Assembly: GCA_946405325.1 (NCBI GenBank)
Contig: CAMJGU010000067.1
Location: forward strand, 1 to 5,751
Length of the DNA stretch: 5,751 nt
Origin: an uncultured Clostridia bacterium
GTDB lineage: Bacteria > Bacillota_A > Clostridia > Oscillospirales > Oscillospiraceae
Direction of reading: 5' to 3'
Part shown: positions 5,455 to 5,751 of the stretch, piece after piece
How the letters are laid out: the number at the start of each line of letters is the position of its first letter
Numbering within the stretch: position 1 is the stretch's first letter
Translations under genes and position numbers: made by a program
Notes under the pieces: generated by a model
The model's database searches: none
The model's input: the letters and a program-made list of their open reading frames with translations, nothing else
Told to the model about the DNA's origin: nothing

Positions 5455-5751
5455 TCACTCGATGCCGTTGGCCTTGAAATAGGCCTTCGCGGTCTCGAGG
5501 CAGCGGGCGGCGTGACCCGCCTGACCGCGCGCCTCGATCTCCTTGAGGTTCGGCAGCTCGATGGAAAGCGGGATCTCGGGCATCGCCTTGACCATGCCGG
5601 CAATGTCCATGACGCCCTCGCCGGGATAGAAGCGCGCCTCGCGGGCGGTGTAGAGCATCAGGTCGTCCTTGATGTTGTCCAGCACCGGATCGCCGTCGGG
5701 ACCGGCGGGGCCGTCGCAGAGGTGGATGAAGTTGAAGTACTTGCGCGGGGT
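5455..5751 (-). CDS. Sugar phosphate isomerase/epimerase-like TIM-barrel protein, C-terminal part (partial)
   Basis: The last 98 residues are present; the frame is open to the window edge at 5751 and stops with TGA at 5455-5457. The sequence FNFIHLCDGPAG, then TAREARFYPGEGVMDI and PLSIELPN, matches the C-terminal strands of the xylose-isomerase-like / AP endonuclease 2 TIM-barrel superfamily (IolE/IolI/IolH-like proteins, dehydroshikimate dehydratases, hydroxypyruvate isomerase-like enzymes). In these, a His of an HxxD-type strand and a late Glu bind the divalent metal; the likely equivalents are the His of IHLCD and the Glu of PGEG or SIEL. The exact reaction cannot be told from this fragment. 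It lies 73 bp upstream of the LysR gene on the same strand, with no terminator between, so it is likely co-transcribed with the LysR and ThDP genes and may act in the same pathway. Confidence 0.85.
   Translation of the reverse strand, partial: TPRKYFNFIHLCDGPAGPDGDPVLDNIKDDLMLYTAREARFYPGEGVMDIAGMVKAMPEIPLSIELPNLKEIEARGQAGHAARCLETAKAYFKANGIE

Overview
The window comes from a fairly GC-rich, low-copy chromosomal region that looks like an anaerobic Firmicute of class Clostridia, probably an Oscillospirales-like gut organism. The reasons are a clostridial-type pyruvate, phosphate dikinase C-terminus at the left edge, strong AGGAGG-type ribosome binding sites, short GNRA-loop intrinsic terminators, and a large atypical kinase-like protein of a kind I associate with gut Firmicutes. 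This placement is an inference; there is no rRNA or other phylogenetic marker here.

Left part, plus strand: the last 34 codons of ppdK (1-107) end at an intrinsic terminator (122-155). A near-consensus sigma-A promoter (185-213) then drives a single-gene unit (246-2543) encoding a 765-residue protein. Its middle carries the hallmarks of a HipA / PI3-4-kinase-like atypical kinase fold (a Lys in a VFTK strand, GNVDRHSGN, GIDND), followed by a long charged helical C-terminal region of unknown role. This gene closes with a bidirectional terminator (2561-2596) that is a near copy of the ppdK terminator.

Right part, minus strand, read right to left: the C-terminus of a sugar-phosphate-isomerase/epimerase-like TIM-barrel protein (5455-5751, cut by the window edge), then a LysR-type regulator (4470-5381), then a thiamine-diphosphate enzyme of the acetolactate synthase superfamily (2608-4443). 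Gaps are 73 and 26 bp and no terminator lies between them, so the three probably form one operon or two overlapping transcription units: a small catabolic locus with its own regulator. The substrate cannot be read from the sequence. This operon converges on the kinase-like gene at the shared terminator.

No tRNA, rRNA, CRISPR array, insertion sequence or riboswitch was seen. The least explained item is the orphan atypical kinase with its uncharacterised C-terminal half. The long reading frames opposite the real genes are codon-aligned shadows.
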